From Mycetocola_B reblochoni (GTDB lineage Bacteria; Actinomycetota; Actinomycetes; Actinomycetales; Microbacteriaceae): a stretch of 64,000 bases of DNA. The position numbers and the translations under genes are program-made. The notes beneath the pieces were generated by a model, which did not search any database, was not told where the DNA came from, and was given only the letters and a program-made list of their open reading frames with translations. Below are positions 17,000 to 26,447 of the stretch, one piece after another. The stretch covers positions 62,001-126,000 of the forward strand of contig NZ_RCUW01000003.1 in NCBI RefSeq assembly GCF_003667525.1. The letters are read 5' to 3'. The stretch's first letter is position 1. Every line of letters starts with the position of its first letter.

Positions 17000-17361
17000 G
17001 GGGCGGACTCCGTTCCGGCCGCGAGGCGGCCTCGGTCGATCGTGGTACCGGTGTACATGCAGTACACCCAGAGGGCGAGGAAGAGCCCGCCGACGACGTA
17101 CATCGCCGGCAGCAGCACGCCGGTGACAACGATAGCGACATGGACGACCGTCCCGACGACCACCCCCACCCGACGGGGAAGCAGCACGGCGCTGACGATG
17201 AGCGCCAGGCAGATCGCCCCTCCGCCGATGAACGCGGTCGCCGGCGGCACGGCCTTGAGCCCGAACGCGACGAGCGAGCCGAGGAAGATGACCAGGAGTT
17301 CGAAGGTCACGACGACGGCACCGAGCATCTGGGTGATGCTTCGCCCCCTCACTCCCTCCAC
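16996..17361 (-). CDS. DUF4233-domain membrane protein
   Basis: A 121-aa protein with four membrane segments (around residues 12-35, 40-60, 68-85 and 88-105), matching the DUF4233 family, typically found between folC and ndk in actinobacteria. Function is unknown. The frame opens at GTG 17361 inside the folC end. A second GTG at 17352 is an equally likely start. It overlaps ndk by 4 nt. Confidence 0.85.
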   Translation of the reverse strand: MEGVRGRSITQMLGAVVVTFELLVIFLGSLVAFGLKAVPPATAFIGGGAICLALIVSAVLLPRRVGVVVGTVVHVAIVVTGVLLPAMYVVGGLFLALWVYCMYTGTTIDRGRLAAGTESAP

Positions 17362-18698
17362 CCCCTGTCCTCGACGATCCCGTTGACCTCGCCGATCAGC
17401 GTGATCGACCCCGTCACGAGCACACCGCGCCTGTCGCCCTCCGCCGCCCAGTCACGGGCAGCGCTGAGGGCGTCCTCGAGGTGGTCCTGGACGAAGACGG
17501 TGTCGACGGGGAACACGCGCTGGGCGATCCGGTCGAGCTCCTCCACGTCGAGCGCGCGCTCCGACTCGGACCGGGTGAGGTACACCCTGTCCACGACCGG
17601 CTGGAGCGCGCGCAGGATCCCCTCGGCGTCCTTGTCGGCGAGCACGCCGATGACCAGCGCGACACCGTCGAAGTCGAAGAACTCACCGATCGCCGCCGCC
17701 AGGGCTCGCGCGCCGTGCGGGTTGTGGGCGGCGTCGACGACGATGCTCGGCCCCGTGGCGACCGGCTGAAGCCGCCCGGGCGAGCTCGCAGCGGCGAGCC
17801 CCTCCTCGACGAGCTCGGCCGTCAGCGGCTGGGTGCCGTCGCCGAGGAACGTCTCGACGGCGGCGATCGCGGTCGCCGCGTTCTGCCCCTGGTGCGCGCC
17901 GAGCAGCGGGAGGAAGACGTCGGCGTAGCGGGCCGCCCGGCCCCTCACCGTGATCAGCTGGCCGCCGACGGCGACGCGGTCCTCGACGAGGTCGAACTCC
18001 GCGCCCTCCTCGTTCAGCGTGGCCTCGAAGCGTTCGGCTGCGGCGCGCAGCACCGCGGCAGCCTCGGGCGGCTGGGCGGCGCTGACCACGCGGGCTCCCG
18101 GCTTGATGATCCCGGACTTGGTCGTCGCGATCTGGGCGATGGTGCGGCCGAGCCGGTCGGTGTGATCCAGGTCGATGGGGGTGAAGACGGCGACCTCCGC
18201 GTCCGCGGTGTTCGTCGAGTCCCACTCACCCCCCATGCCCACCTCGACCACGGCGACGTCGACGGGCGCATCGGCGAAGGCGGCGAAGGCGAGAACGGTG
18301 AGCACCTCGAAGTACGTCAGCCGGTGCGCGCCCTGCTCGACCAGCGCGCGGTCGGCCATCGCGATGAACGGCTCGATCTCCTCCCAGTTGCGGACGAGGT
18401 CCTCGTCGCTGATCGGCTCGCCATCGATCGCGATCCGCTCGGTGAAGCGGTCGATGTGCGGGCTCGTGAAGCGTCCGGTGCGCAGCCCGTGGGCGCGCAG
18501 CAGGGCGTCGATCATCCGGGCGGTGCTGGTCTTGCCGTTGGTCCCCGTCAGCTGGATCACCGGATAGGCGCGCTGCGGATCGCCGAGCAGCTGCAGGGCG
18601 CTCCGCGTCGGGGCCAGGCCCGGACGCGGCGTCCCCTCCCCCGTCCGCTCCAGGAGCGCACGGTAGATGGCGTCGGCCTCGTCCCTGAGATCAGACAT
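17349..18698 (-). CDS. folC: Bifunctional folylpolyglutamate/dihydrofolate synthase
   Basis: FolC adds glutamate to folates and, in bifunctional forms, to dihydropteroate. The 449-aa product has the Mur-ligase P-loop '[14 protein letters not shown]' (residues 50-63), the '[20 protein letters not shown]' folate loop and a C-terminal '[18 protein letters not shown]' domain. It overlaps ileS by 8 nt at its start and DUF4233 at its end, so the four genes form one unit. Confidence 0.96.
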   Translation of the reverse strand: MSDLRDEADAIYRALLERTGEGTPRPGLAPTRSALQLLGDPQRAYPVIQLTGTNGKTSTARMIDALLRAHGLRTGRFTSPHIDRFTERIAIDGEPISDEDLVRNWEEIEPFIAMADRALVEQGAHRLTYFEVLTVLAFAAFADAPVDVAVVEVGMGGEWDSTNTADAEVAVFTPIDLDHTDRLGRTIAQIATTKSGIIKPGARVVSAAQPPEAAAVLRAAAERFEATLNEEGAEFDLVEDRVAVGGQLITVRGRAARYADVFLPLLGAHQGQNAATAIAAVETFLGDGTQPLTAELVEEGLAAASSPGRLQPVATGPSIVVDAAHNPHGARALAAAIGEFFDFDGVALVIGVLADKDAEGILRALQPVVDRVYLTRSESERALDVEELDRIAQRVFPVDTVFVQDHLEDALSAARDWAAEGDRRGVLVTGSITLIGEVNGIVEDRGWRE

Positions 18699-21600
18699 CG
18701 GCGTGCTCCGTCCGGCGGCTCACGCGGACGACGAATCGCCCGACGTTCGCGTACTGTACGGCGGCGACGTCCTGGTCGTGCTCGGAGGGGTCCGCGTCCA
18801 CCGCGGCCAGCCAGGCGTCCAGCGGAGCGTCGGCCGCCTCGGCGGGGACACCCGTCGAGGGGGAAAGGATGCGGAACCCCGGGGCGCCGTCCGCGTCGAG
18901 GGCGAGCGTCTCCGCCGCCACATCGACCGCGTCGGCGCCCCGGATGGCCGCCGCGTCCTCCTCGTCGGCGAAGACGACCGTCAGCGCGATCCGGTCGGAC
19001 ATGTCGAAGTCGGCGCGCTTGCGCGCGTCCTGGACAGCACGGATGAGGTCACGAGCCAGACCCTCCGCCTCGAGCTCGGGGGTGAGCGCGGTGTCGAGCA
19101 GGACGAAGCCGCCGCCGGGAAGCAGACCGGTCTCCCTGCTCGCTTCGCCGGCGTCCGCCGTCTCGAGAACAAGCTCGTACTCCCCCGGCTCCAGCGCCAG
19201 CCCACCGGCGACGACGATACCGTCGGACTCGGACCAGTCGCCCGACTTCGCCGCGGCGATCGCCTGCTGGACGGTCCGGCCGAGCCGCGGGCCCGCGGCC
19301 CTGGCGTTCACGGTCAGTCTCTGCGTGATGCCGTGCCTGGCCGTCGCCCCCTCGTCGAACTCGAGGAACTCGACGCGCTTGACGTTGAGCTCGTCCCGGA
19401 GGATCTCCGCGAAGGGCGCGAGCGCGGCCGCGCCGGGGGCGACCACCGTGACGAGGCTGAGCGGCTGACGCACCCGACGCCCGGCGCGCTTGCGCAGCGC
19501 CTGCACGACGCCGGTCAGCGTCCTGACCCTGTCCATCGCGTCGACGAGGGCACCGTCCTCGGGGAACGACGCCGGGTCGGGCCAGTCGGTGAGGTGCACG
19601 CTGCGCCCGCCGGTCAGGCCCTTCCAGATGCTCTCCGTCGCCAGCGGCAGCAGCGGCGCCGCGACGCGGGACACCGTCTCGAGCACCGTGTAGAGCGTGT
19701 CGAACGCGGCCGAGCCGGAGCCGTCAGCCGCGACGCCGTCCCAGAACCGGTCGCGCGATCGGCGCACGTACCAGTTGGTGAGCACGTCGGCGAAGTCGCG
19801 GAGGCTCGCGGCGGCGGTGGTCGAGTCGAGCGCCTCCAGGCGGTCCGTGACCTCGACGACGAGCTCACGGGTCTTGGCGAGGATGTAGCGGTCCAGCACC
19901 TCCTCCGACGCGGTCGACCACGACGCCTCGTAGCCGCCATCGCGGGCGAGGTTGGCGTAGACGGAGAAGAAGTACCAGGTGTTCCACAGCGGCAGCAGCA
20001 CCTGACGCACGCCCTCGCGGATGCCCTCCTCGGTGACGACGAGGTTGCCCCCGCGGAGCACCGGGCTAGCCATGAGGAACCAGCGCATCGCGTCGGAGCC
20101 GTCGCGGTCGAGGACCTCGGAGACGTCGGGGTAGTTGCGCAGCGACTTCGACATCTTCTGCCCGTCACTGCCCAGGACGATGCCGTGGCTGATCACGTTG
20201 CGGAAGGCCGGGCGGTCGAACAGCGCCGTCGACAGCACGTGCAGCAGGTAGAACCAGCCGCGCGTCTGCCCGATGTACTCGACGATGAAGTCCGCCGGGT
20301 TGTGGGTGTCGAACCACTCCTGGTTCTCGAAGGGGTAGTGCACCTGGGCGAACGGCATCGATCCGGAGTCGAACCACACGTCGAGCACGTCCGTGATGCG
20401 TCGCATCGTTGACGCCCCGCTCGGGTCGTCCGGGTTGGGCCTGGTCAGCTCGTCGATGTACGGCCGGTGCAGGTCCGGCTCGCCGTCGGCGTTCAGCGGC
20501 AGACGGCCGAAGTCGCGCTCCAGCTCGGCGAGCGAGCCGTACACGTCGATGCGCGGGAAGTCCGGGTTGTCGCTCTTCCAGACCGGGATCGGCGAGCCCC
20601 AGTAGCGGTTGCGGCTGATCGACCAGTCGCGCGCGCCGGAGAGCCACTTGCCGAACTGGCCGTCCTTGACGTTCTCCGGAACCCAGGTGATCTCCTGGTT
20701 GAGCTCCTCCATGCGGTCGCGGAACTCGGGGACCCGGACGAACCAGCTCGACACCGCCTTGTAGATGAGCGGGTTGCGGCAGCGCCAGCAGTGCGGGTAG
20801 GAGTGCTCGTAGCTGGCCTGGCGCAGCAGACGCCCCCGGTCCCGCACCAAGCGGGTGAGCGGCTTGTTCGCGTCGAGCCACAGCTCCCCGGCGACGTCGG
20901 TGACGGCGGAGGTGAAACGCCCGCCCTCGTCGAGCGACAGGATCACGGGGATGCCGGCGGCCTCGCAGAGCTTCTGGTCCTCCTCGCCGTAGGCGGGTGC
21001 CTGGTGGACGATTCCGGTTCCGTCCGTGGTGGTGACGTAGTCGCCGACGAGGAACTGCCACGAGGCGGCGACGTTGTACTCGTCCGCATCGGTGTAGTAG
21101 TCGAAGAGCGGCTCGTAGCGGACCCCGGCCAGCTCGCTCCCCGTCACGCGCGCGACGACCGCGTCCGTCGCCTCCGCGGCGTCCGCGTAGCCGAGGTCGG
21201 TGGCGTAGGCGCCGAGCAGCTCGGCGGCGATCAGGTAGCGGTTCCCGCGCGAGCCGTCGCGCTCGCCTCCCGCGGCGACGTCGGCAGCCCCCCGCGGCCC
21301 CTCAGGCACGACGACGTAGGAGATGTCGGGCCCGACGGCGAGGGCCGCGTTCGTCGGCAGCGTCCACGGCGTCGTGGTCCACGCCAGCGCGGACACGCCC
21401 TCCAGCCCGAGCCCGGCGGCGCGCTCGCCCACCAGGGGGAACGTCACGGTGACGGTCTGGTCCTGCCGCATCTTGTAGACGTCGTCGTCCATGCGCAGCT
21501 CGTGGTTGCTCAGCGGCGTCTGGTCTCGCCAGCAGTACGGCAGCACCCGGTAACCCTCGTAGGCGAGGCCCTTCTCATGCAGCTGCTTGAAGGCCCAGAT

Positions 21601-22110
21601 GACGCTCTCCATGTAGGTGACGTCGAGGGTCTTGTACCCGCCGTCGAAGTCCACCCACCTGGCCTGCCGGGTGACGTACTCGCGCCACTCGTCCGTGTAG
21701 CGCAGCACCGAGCTGCGGGCGGCCGCGTTGAAGGCTGCCAGGCCCATCTCCTCGATCTGGCTCTTGTCGGTGATCCCGAGCTGGCGCTCGGCCTCGAGCT
21801 CGGCGGGCAGGCCGTGCGTGTCCCAGCCGAAGCGACGCTGGACCTGCTTGCCGCGCATCGTCTGGAAGCGGGGGAAGACGTCCTTCGCGTAGCCCGTGAG
21901 GAGGTGGCCGTAGTGCGGCAGCCCGTTGGCGAACGGCGGCCCGTCGTAGAAGACCCACTCCGGTGCGCCGTCGCGCTGCGCGACCGAGGCGGCGAAGGTG
22001 TCGTCCTCCGCCCAGAAGGCGAGGACGCCCTCCTCGATGGCGGGGAAGCGAGGGCTCGCGGTGACGCCGAACGCGGCGCCGTCCGAGGGGCTGTTCTTGG
22101 GGTAGGCCAT
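18691..22110 (-). CDS. ileS: Isoleucine--tRNA ligase
   Basis: A class I synthetase of 1139 aa, the long type with extended C-terminal anticodon region. Class I motifs appear as '[11 protein letters not shown]' (HIGH variant) and '[11 protein letters not shown]'. The CP1 editing domain lies between them ('[15 protein letters not shown]'), and a '[10 protein letters not shown]' segment precedes the catalytic half. The ATG at 22110 follows GGAGAG at suitable spacing. The frame is open further upstream, but that region is the T-box leader. The gene heads the ileS-folC-DUF4233-ndk run. Confidence 0.97.
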   Translation of the reverse strand: MAYPKNSPSDGAAFGVTASPRFPAIEEGVLAFWAEDDTFAASVAQRDGAPEWVFYDGPPFANGLPHYGHLLTGYAKDVFPRFQTMRGKQVQRRFGWDTHGLPAELEAERQLGITDKSQIEEMGLAAFNAAARSSVLRYTDEWREYVTRQARWVDFDGGYKTLDVTYMESVIWAFKQLHEKGLAYEGYRVLPYCWRDQTPLSNHELRMDDDVYKMRQDQTVTVTFPLVGERAAGLGLEGVSALAWTTTPWTLPTNAALAVGPDISYVVVPEGPRGAADVAAGGERDGSRGNRYLIAAELLGAYATDLGYADAAEATDAVVARVTGSELAGVRYEPLFDYYTDADEYNVAASWQFLVGDYVTTTDGTGIVHQAPAYGEEDQKLCEAAGIPVILSLDEGGRFTSAVTDVAGELWLDANKPLTRLVRDRGRLLRQASYEHSYPHCWRCRNPLIYKAVSSWFVRVPEFRDRMEELNQEITWVPENVKDGQFGKWLSGARDWSISRNRYWGSPIPVWKSDNPDFPRIDVYGSLAELERDFGRLPLNADGEPDLHRPYIDELTRPNPDDPSGASTMRRITDVLDVWFDSGSMPFAQVHYPFENQEWFDTHNPADFIVEYIGQTRGWFYLLHVLSTALFDRPAFRNVISHGIVLGSDGQKMSKSLRNYPDVSEVLDRDGSDAMRWFLMASPVLRGGNLVVTEEGIREGVRQVLLPLWNTWYFFSVYANLARDGGYEASWSTASEEVLDRYILAKTRELVVEVTDRLEALDSTTAAASLRDFADVLTNWYVRRSRDRFWDGVAADGSGSAAFDTLYTVLETVSRVAAPLLPLATESIWKGLTGGRSVHLTDWPDPASFPEDGALVDAMDRVRTLTGVVQALRKRAGRRVRQPLSLVTVVAPGAAALAPFAEILRDELNVKRVEFLEFDEGATARHGITQRLTVNARAAGPRLGRTVQQAIAAAKSGDWSESDGIVVAGGLALEPGEYELVLETADAGEASRETGLLPGGGFVLLDTALTPELEAEGLARDLIRAVQDARKRADFDMSDRIALTVVFADEEDAAAIRGADAVDVAAETLALDADGAPGFRILSPSTGVPAEAADAPLDAWLAAVDADPSEHDQDVAAVQYANVGRFVVRVSRRTEHADV

Positions 22111-22149
22111 GTCTCTCCAGGTGATCTGTGTCTCCTGCGAGGACGGCTC

Positions 22150-22279
22150 TGGCCGCGGTACCACCTCGCTTGCCGCTCGCGCGGCCGCTCGTTTCGGCTG
22201 TGACGGGCCACCCGTCCGGTTCTACTGACCGCGAACGGCGTTCTTCCGGAGACTCCCCGCTGATGACGGATCACTGCCT
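22150..22279 (-). promoter_or_regulatory. T-box riboswitch leader of ileS
   Basis: The minus-strand RNA carries the universal T-box core AGGTGGTACCGCG at 22154-22166, which pairs with the free CCA end of uncharged tRNA. Upstream, an ATC triplet (complement of 22269-22271) lies in the right place for the isoleucine specifier. The short distance between specifier and T-box fits the compact leaders known for actinobacterial ileS, which act on translation by exposing the Shine-Dalgarno instead of by termination. The exact stems were not computed. Confidence 0.85.
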
Positions 22280-22285
22280 CCGATG

Positions 22286-22291
22286 ATTCTA
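22286..22291 (-). promoter_or_regulatory. -10 box of the ileS leader
   Basis: TAGAAT on the minus strand would start transcription near 22279, directly at the 5' edge of the T-box element. The -35 region is not obvious. Confidence 0.5.
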
Positions 22292-22298
22292 CGCGGAT

Positions 22299-22898
22299 TC
22301 AGGCCGTCCGACAGCCGCTTCCGGCGGAGAATCCCGTGCAGACGGGTTCCAGTGCGGGCGCGAGGTGGTCGCGGAGCGCGGAGCGCCCCCTGCCGGCCCG
22401 TACCCAGTCGATGGCGCCCGCGAGCGCAGCCCCGGCGAGCGCGTGCGCAGCGGCGCGCTCGGTGACGCTCGGGCGCTCGGGCCGGGAGCTGAGGACGGAG
22501 CCGAGCCACTCGGTGAGCCGGGCGAGCCGGTGCACACCGGAGGAGGCGAGCTCCGCTCCGAGGCCAAGCAGCTCGGACTGGCTCACAGCCCAGGGCACCC
22601 GGTGGGCGGGCATCGTGTCGGCGGCCTCGAGGAGCGCCGTTCGGACGGCGTCGATCGGGTCATCGTCGCCGCGGAGCTCGGCGGAGGGCGGGAGGGCAGC
22701 GAGCGCGTCGTCGACGTCGGCCCAGAGCACGTCGCTCTTGGCCCCGAAGTAGTTGAAGAAGGTGTTGCGTCCGACGCCGGCCCTCTGGGCGATCTGGTCG
22801 ACGGTCGTCGCCGCGTAGCCCTGTTCCAGGAACAGCTCGTGTGCCGCGTCCTCGAGCATGGGGCGGGACGAAAGCCGGGGGCGTCCTGCGCGTGTCAT
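22299..22898 (-). CDS. TetR-family transcriptional regulator
   Basis: A 199-aa protein with a classic N-terminal TetR DNA-binding domain: 'TTVDQIAQRAGVGRNTFFNYF' region at residues 31-51. The C-terminal ligand domain has no recognisable specificity. ATG 22898 is chosen because GGAGGT lies just upstream; the frame is open further but that would cover its own promoter (TAGGCT at 22915-22920, minus strand). It is divergent from the peptide-type ABC importer and may regulate it, although it could be autonomous. Confidence 0.93.
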   Translation of the reverse strand: MTRAGRPRLSSRPMLEDAAHELFLEQGYAATTVDQIAQRAGVGRNTFFNYFGAKSDVLWADVDDALAALPPSAELRGDDDPIDAVRTALLEAADTMPAHRVPWAVSQSELLGLGAELASSGVHRLARLTEWLGSVLSSRPERPSVTERAAAHALAGAALAGAIDWVRAGRGRSALRDHLAPALEPVCTGFSAGSGCRTA

Positions 22899-23002
22899 CT
22901 GTACCTCCACGTCGAGCCTAGCGAGCCGAGGGCGCGACTTTCGGGACGGAGACCAGATAAGCTGGTCCGCGGCGAACAGCCATCGACCCTTCGGAGCCCC
23001 CT

Positions 23003-24655
23003 GTGATCGCACACCCCCGTCCCCGCCTGCTCGCGGCGGGCGCCCTGTCGCTCGTCGCCGTCCTCGCGCTCAGTGCGTGCAGCGGCTCGACCGTGGAGCC
23101 CGACGCCTCGGCCACCCCCGTCGACGGGGGCACGCTCGTGTACGCCAGTGGTGATGCCGAACCGGACTGCCTCGACCCGCACGTCGGCGGCAACTACCCG
23201 CAGGCGCTGCTGGCGACCCAGGTGCTGGAGCAGCTGGTGTCGCGGGACGCCGAGGGCACCATCGTGCCCTGGCTCGCCGAGGGGTGGGAGCTCGCCGAGG
23301 ACGGCCTGAGCATGGACGTCACCCTCAAGCCGGGGGTGAGCTTCACCGACGGCACCCCGCTCGATGCCGAGGCGGTCGCGCGCAACATCGCACACCTGCA
23401 GGACCCGGACACGGGCTCGTCGACGGGCTACCTGGCGCTTGAGCGGGTGGAGCGCGTGGAGGCGGTGTCGGACACCGTCGCCCGCTTCGTGCTCAGCGAG
23501 CCGGACAGCGCCCTGCTCGAGTCGCTCGCGCAGCCGTGGCTGGCGATCCAGTCGCCGGCGGGATTGGACAGGGGGACCGACGAGAACTGCCTCGCCCCGA
23601 TCGGCACCGGCCCCTTCATCATCGACGACTGGGTCAAGCAGGATCACATCTCGCTCGTCCGCAACGACGACTACGCCTCGGCGCCCGCGGACGCCGACCA
23701 CGACGGCCCCGCCCACCTGGAGGGCATCATCTGGCGTTTCCTGCCCGACGCGACGACGCGGTACGCGGCGCTCGAGGCCGGCGACGTCGACGTGATCGAC
23801 AACGCCCAGCCCGACGCGGTCGCCCGGGCGGAGTCCGATGGCGGCATCAGCGACATCGACGCCCCGAGGCCCGGCTCCGTCAACCGACTGGAGCTGAACT
23901 CCGGCCAGGCCCCGTTCGACGACGAGCGCGTGCGCCAGGCGTTCCTCGCCGCCGTCGACGTGAACCCGGGCATCGAGAGCCTGTTCGCCGGGACCGCCGC
24001 CCGCTCCTACTCGCCGCTGTCCAGCGCGGAGACGGCCGCGTACTCCGACGAGGCCCCGTTCGCGGTCGACGTGGAGCGTGCGGCCGAGCTGCTGGACGAG
24101 GCGGGCTGGGACGAGGTCGGTTCGGACGGCGTCAGGTCCCGCGACGGCCAGCGTCTGACGCTCCGCCTTCCGGTGTCGACCAACCAGTCGATCCCCGCCG
24201 AGGTCTCGCTGTTCGAGCAGATCCAGGCCCAGGCGGCCGAGGTCGGCTTCGAGGTGACGATCGACCAGCTCGACCTGTCCAGCTGGTACGCGGCGCTCGG
24301 CGCCAACGAGTATGAGCTCGTCAGTGCCCCCTACACCAAGCTCGGGCCCGACGTGCTACGGATCCTGTACCACTCCGACGGCATCGTCCCCGCGCCGAGC
24401 GGCTACTTCGCCAACCACGCGCAGATCGACGACCCCGAGCTCGACGACGTGCTCGACCGTGCTTCGCGCAGCCAGGACGCGGATGAGCGCTCCGAGCTGT
24501 ACACCGCGGCGCAGCGGACCATCCTCGAGGGCTCGTACATCCTGCCGCTCTACGACCAGCAGAACCACTTCCTCGTCTCGGACGACGTCGCAGGGGTGCG
24601 CGCGACCGACACGGTGTCGACGGTGTGGCTCGGCGACGCGTGGCTCGTCGGGTAG
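23003..24655 (+). CDS. ABC transporter substrate-binding lipoprotein, family 5 (peptide/nickel type)
   Basis: A 550-aa exported lipoprotein. The signal peptide 'LLAAGALSLVAVLALSAC' ends in a lipobox with Cys26. The mature part has the SBP-family-5 pattern ('GGTLVYASGDAEPDCLDPH', 'LAEGWELAEDGLSMDVTLKPGVSFTDGTPLDAEAVARN', 'GTGPFIIDDW'). Such proteins bind oligopeptides, nickel chelates or other amines; the sequence does not reveal which. GTG 23003 is the likely start. It leads the importer operon and overlaps the first permease by 31 nt. Confidence 0.95.
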   Translation: MIAHPRPRLLAAGALSLVAVLALSACSGSTVEPDASATPVDGGTLVYASGDAEPDCLDPHVGGNYPQALLATQVLEQLVSRDAEGTIVPWLAEGWELAEDGLSMDVTLKPGVSFTDGTPLDAEAVARNIAHLQDPDTGSSTGYLALERVERVEAVSDTVARFVLSEPDSALLESLAQPWLAIQSPAGLDRGTDENCLAPIGTGPFIIDDWVKQDHISLVRNDDYASAPADADHDGPAHLEGIIWRFLPDATTRYAALEAGDVDVIDNAQPDAVARAESDGGISDIDAPRPGSVNRLELNSGQAPFDDERVRQAFLAAVDVNPGIESLFAGTAARSYSPLSSAETAAYSDEAPFAVDVERAAELLDEAGWDEVGSDGVRSRDGQRLTLRLPVSTNQSIPAEVSLFEQIQAQAAEVGFEVTIDQLDLSSWYAALGANEYELVSAPYTKLGPDVLRILYHSDGIVPAPSGYFANHAQIDDPELDDVLDRASRSQDADERSELYTAAQRTILEGSYILPLYDQQNHFLVSDDVAGVRATDTVSTVWLGDAWLVG

Positions 24656-25611
24656 CAGCGCGCGGCGGAACCGGAACGGCACGGTGGCTTCTCGGCCGGC
24701 TCGGCAACGCCGTGATCGTGATGTGGGCCGCGGCGACAGCGGTGTTCGTCGCGGTGTCGCTGATCCCCGGGGACCCGGTCGAGGCGGCGCTCGGCGGTCC
24801 GGGCTCGCAGGCCTCGGCGGCGACCGTCGAGGCGACGAGGGAACGGCTCGGCCTCGACCGACCGCTGATCGTCCAGTATTTTTCACAGCTTCTGCGCATG
24901 GCGACCGGCCAGTGGGGGGACTCCTATGCGCAGAGGATCCCGGTCGCGGAGGTGATCGGCCAGGCGCTGCCGGCCACGGCGGTGCTCGCCGTGGCGGCGC
25001 TGCTGGCGGCGTGGGCGATCGCGCTCACGCTCACCGTGCTCGCCGCCCTCGGCGGCAGGCGCGGGCGGCTGGTCACCTCCGCGGTGGGGATGGTCGCGGC
25101 GTCGCTTCCGCACTTCTGGCTGGGCCTGGTCCTGGTCGCGGTGTTCGCGACGGGTCTGGGCTGGCTGCCCGCGGTGTCGGACGGAGGGGGCGCGGGACTG
25201 GTCCTGCCCGTCCTGACGCTCGCGCTGCCTCTCGGCGGCTACCTCGCCCAGACCATGCTGGACGGGGTGGCGGACGCCGAGGCGACGGCCTTCGCGCTCA
25301 GCGCCAGGGCGAGGGGTGAGCGCCGCGGCGGACTGCTCTGGCGTCACACGCTGCGCCACGCGGTCCTGCCGGCGGTCGCGTTGTCGTCCTGGGCTGCGGG
25401 CACGCTGATCGGCGGGGCGGTCGTGGTGGAGACCGTGTTCGCCCGGCCGGGCCTCGGCCGGGTCCTGCTCTCCGCCGTGACGCAGCGGGACGCGCCGGTG
25501 ATCGTCGCGGTCGTCGTCGTCACGGCCGTGGTCTTCATCGTCCTCGGCTTCCTCGGCGACGCCGCGGCGCGCTGGGTCGACCCGCGGGGACGGGAGGCCA
25601 CCTCCCGATGA
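24625..25611 (+). CDS. ABC transporter permease, DppB/OppB type
   Basis: A 328-aa permease with six membrane segments and the 'LIPGDPVEAALGGPG' N-terminal block typical of DppB-like subunits. The EAA loop is seen as 'ADAEATAFALSARARGERRGGLLWRHTLRHAVLPAV'. Start is GTG 24625 or GTG 24640, both inside the end of the binding-protein gene. Stop overlaps the next permease in an ATGA junction. Confidence 0.93.
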   Translation: MARRRVARRVAARGGTGTARWLLGRLGNAVIVMWAAATAVFVAVSLIPGDPVEAALGGPGSQASAATVEATRERLGLDRPLIVQYFSQLLRMATGQWGDSYAQRIPVAEVIGQALPATAVLAVAALLAAWAIALTLTVLAALGGRRGRLVTSAVGMVAASLPHFWLGLVLVAVFATGLGWLPAVSDGGGAGLVLPVLTLALPLGGYLAQTMLDGVADAEATAFALSARARGERRGGLLWRHTLRHAVLPAVALSSWAAGTLIGGAVVVETVFARPGLGRVLLSAVTQRDAPVIVAVVVVTAVVFIVLGFLGDAAARWVDPRGREATSR

Positions 25612-26447
25612 CCACCACCGCCTCCCCCACGCGCGCCGTCCCCCTCCGGCGACTGGCCTCCCGCGCGCCCGGGCTTCTCGCCTGGGCCGCTATCGCGGCG
25701 ATCGGCCTCGCGGTGCTCGTGCCCGATCTCGTCGCCCCGTTCTCACCGACGGCGATCGCGCCCACCGAGGCCTTGCAGCCCCCCGGCTCGCCCGGCCACC
25801 CGCTGGGCACCGACGAGTCCGGACGCGACGTGCTCAGCCGGATCGTCTGGGGTGCGCGCCCATCGCTGCTGCTCGGCCTCGCCTCGACGGCGCTCGCCGC
25901 GGTGCTCGGCGTCGCGCTCGCGGTCCTGTCCACGCTGTCCCCGCGACCGGTCCGGCTCGCGGTGGACCGGCTCATCGAGACGGCGTTCGCGTTCCCCACC
26001 GTCCTTCTCGCACTGCTCGTGATCGTCGTGACGGGTCCGGGCGCGGTGCCGACGGCTGTCGCGGTCGGTCTGTCGACCGCTCCCGGCTACGCGCGCATCC
26101 TCCGTGAACAGATCCGTGGCGTCCTCGCCTCCGCGTACTGGGAGAGCGCCGTCCTCAAGGGCGACTCGCCCGCACGGCTGCTCGCGCGCACCCTGCTTCC
26201 GAACGCGGCGACGCCGCTGCGGCCGCTCATCACCCTCGGCGTGGGCCAGGCCGTGGTCTGGGCCTCCGCCCTGAGCTTCCTCGGGCTCGGTATGCAGCCG
26301 CCCGCAGCGGAGTGGGGGGCCATGCTGTCCGCGGGTCGGATCTATATCCCCACGGCACCGTGGCTCACCATCGCGCCCGGCCTGGCGATCGTCGTCCTCG
26401 CCGTCGCCACCACCGTGCTCGGGCGCCGCGCCAGGGGGCGGCGATGA
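25608..26447 (+). CDS. ABC transporter permease, DppC/OppC type
   Basis: A 279-aa permease with about six membrane segments. It shows the DppC hallmarks 'HPLGTDESGRDVLSRIVWGARPSLLLG' and the EAA loop 'ILREQIRGVLASAYWESAVLKGDSPARLLARTLLPNAATPL'. It pairs with the upstream DppB-type subunit. Both ends overlap neighbours by 4 nt. Confidence 0.95.
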   Translation: MTTTASPTRAVPLRRLASRAPGLLAWAAIAAIGLAVLVPDLVAPFSPTAIAPTEALQPPGSPGHPLGTDESGRDVLSRIVWGARPSLLLGLASTALAAVLGVALAVLSTLSPRPVRLAVDRLIETAFAFPTVLLALLVIVVTGPGAVPTAVAVGLSTAPGYARILREQIRGVLASAYWESAVLKGDSPARLLARTLLPNAATPLRPLITLGVGQAVVWASALSFLGLGMQPPAAEWGAMLSAGRIYIPTAPWLTIAPGLAIVVLAVATTVLGRRARGRR

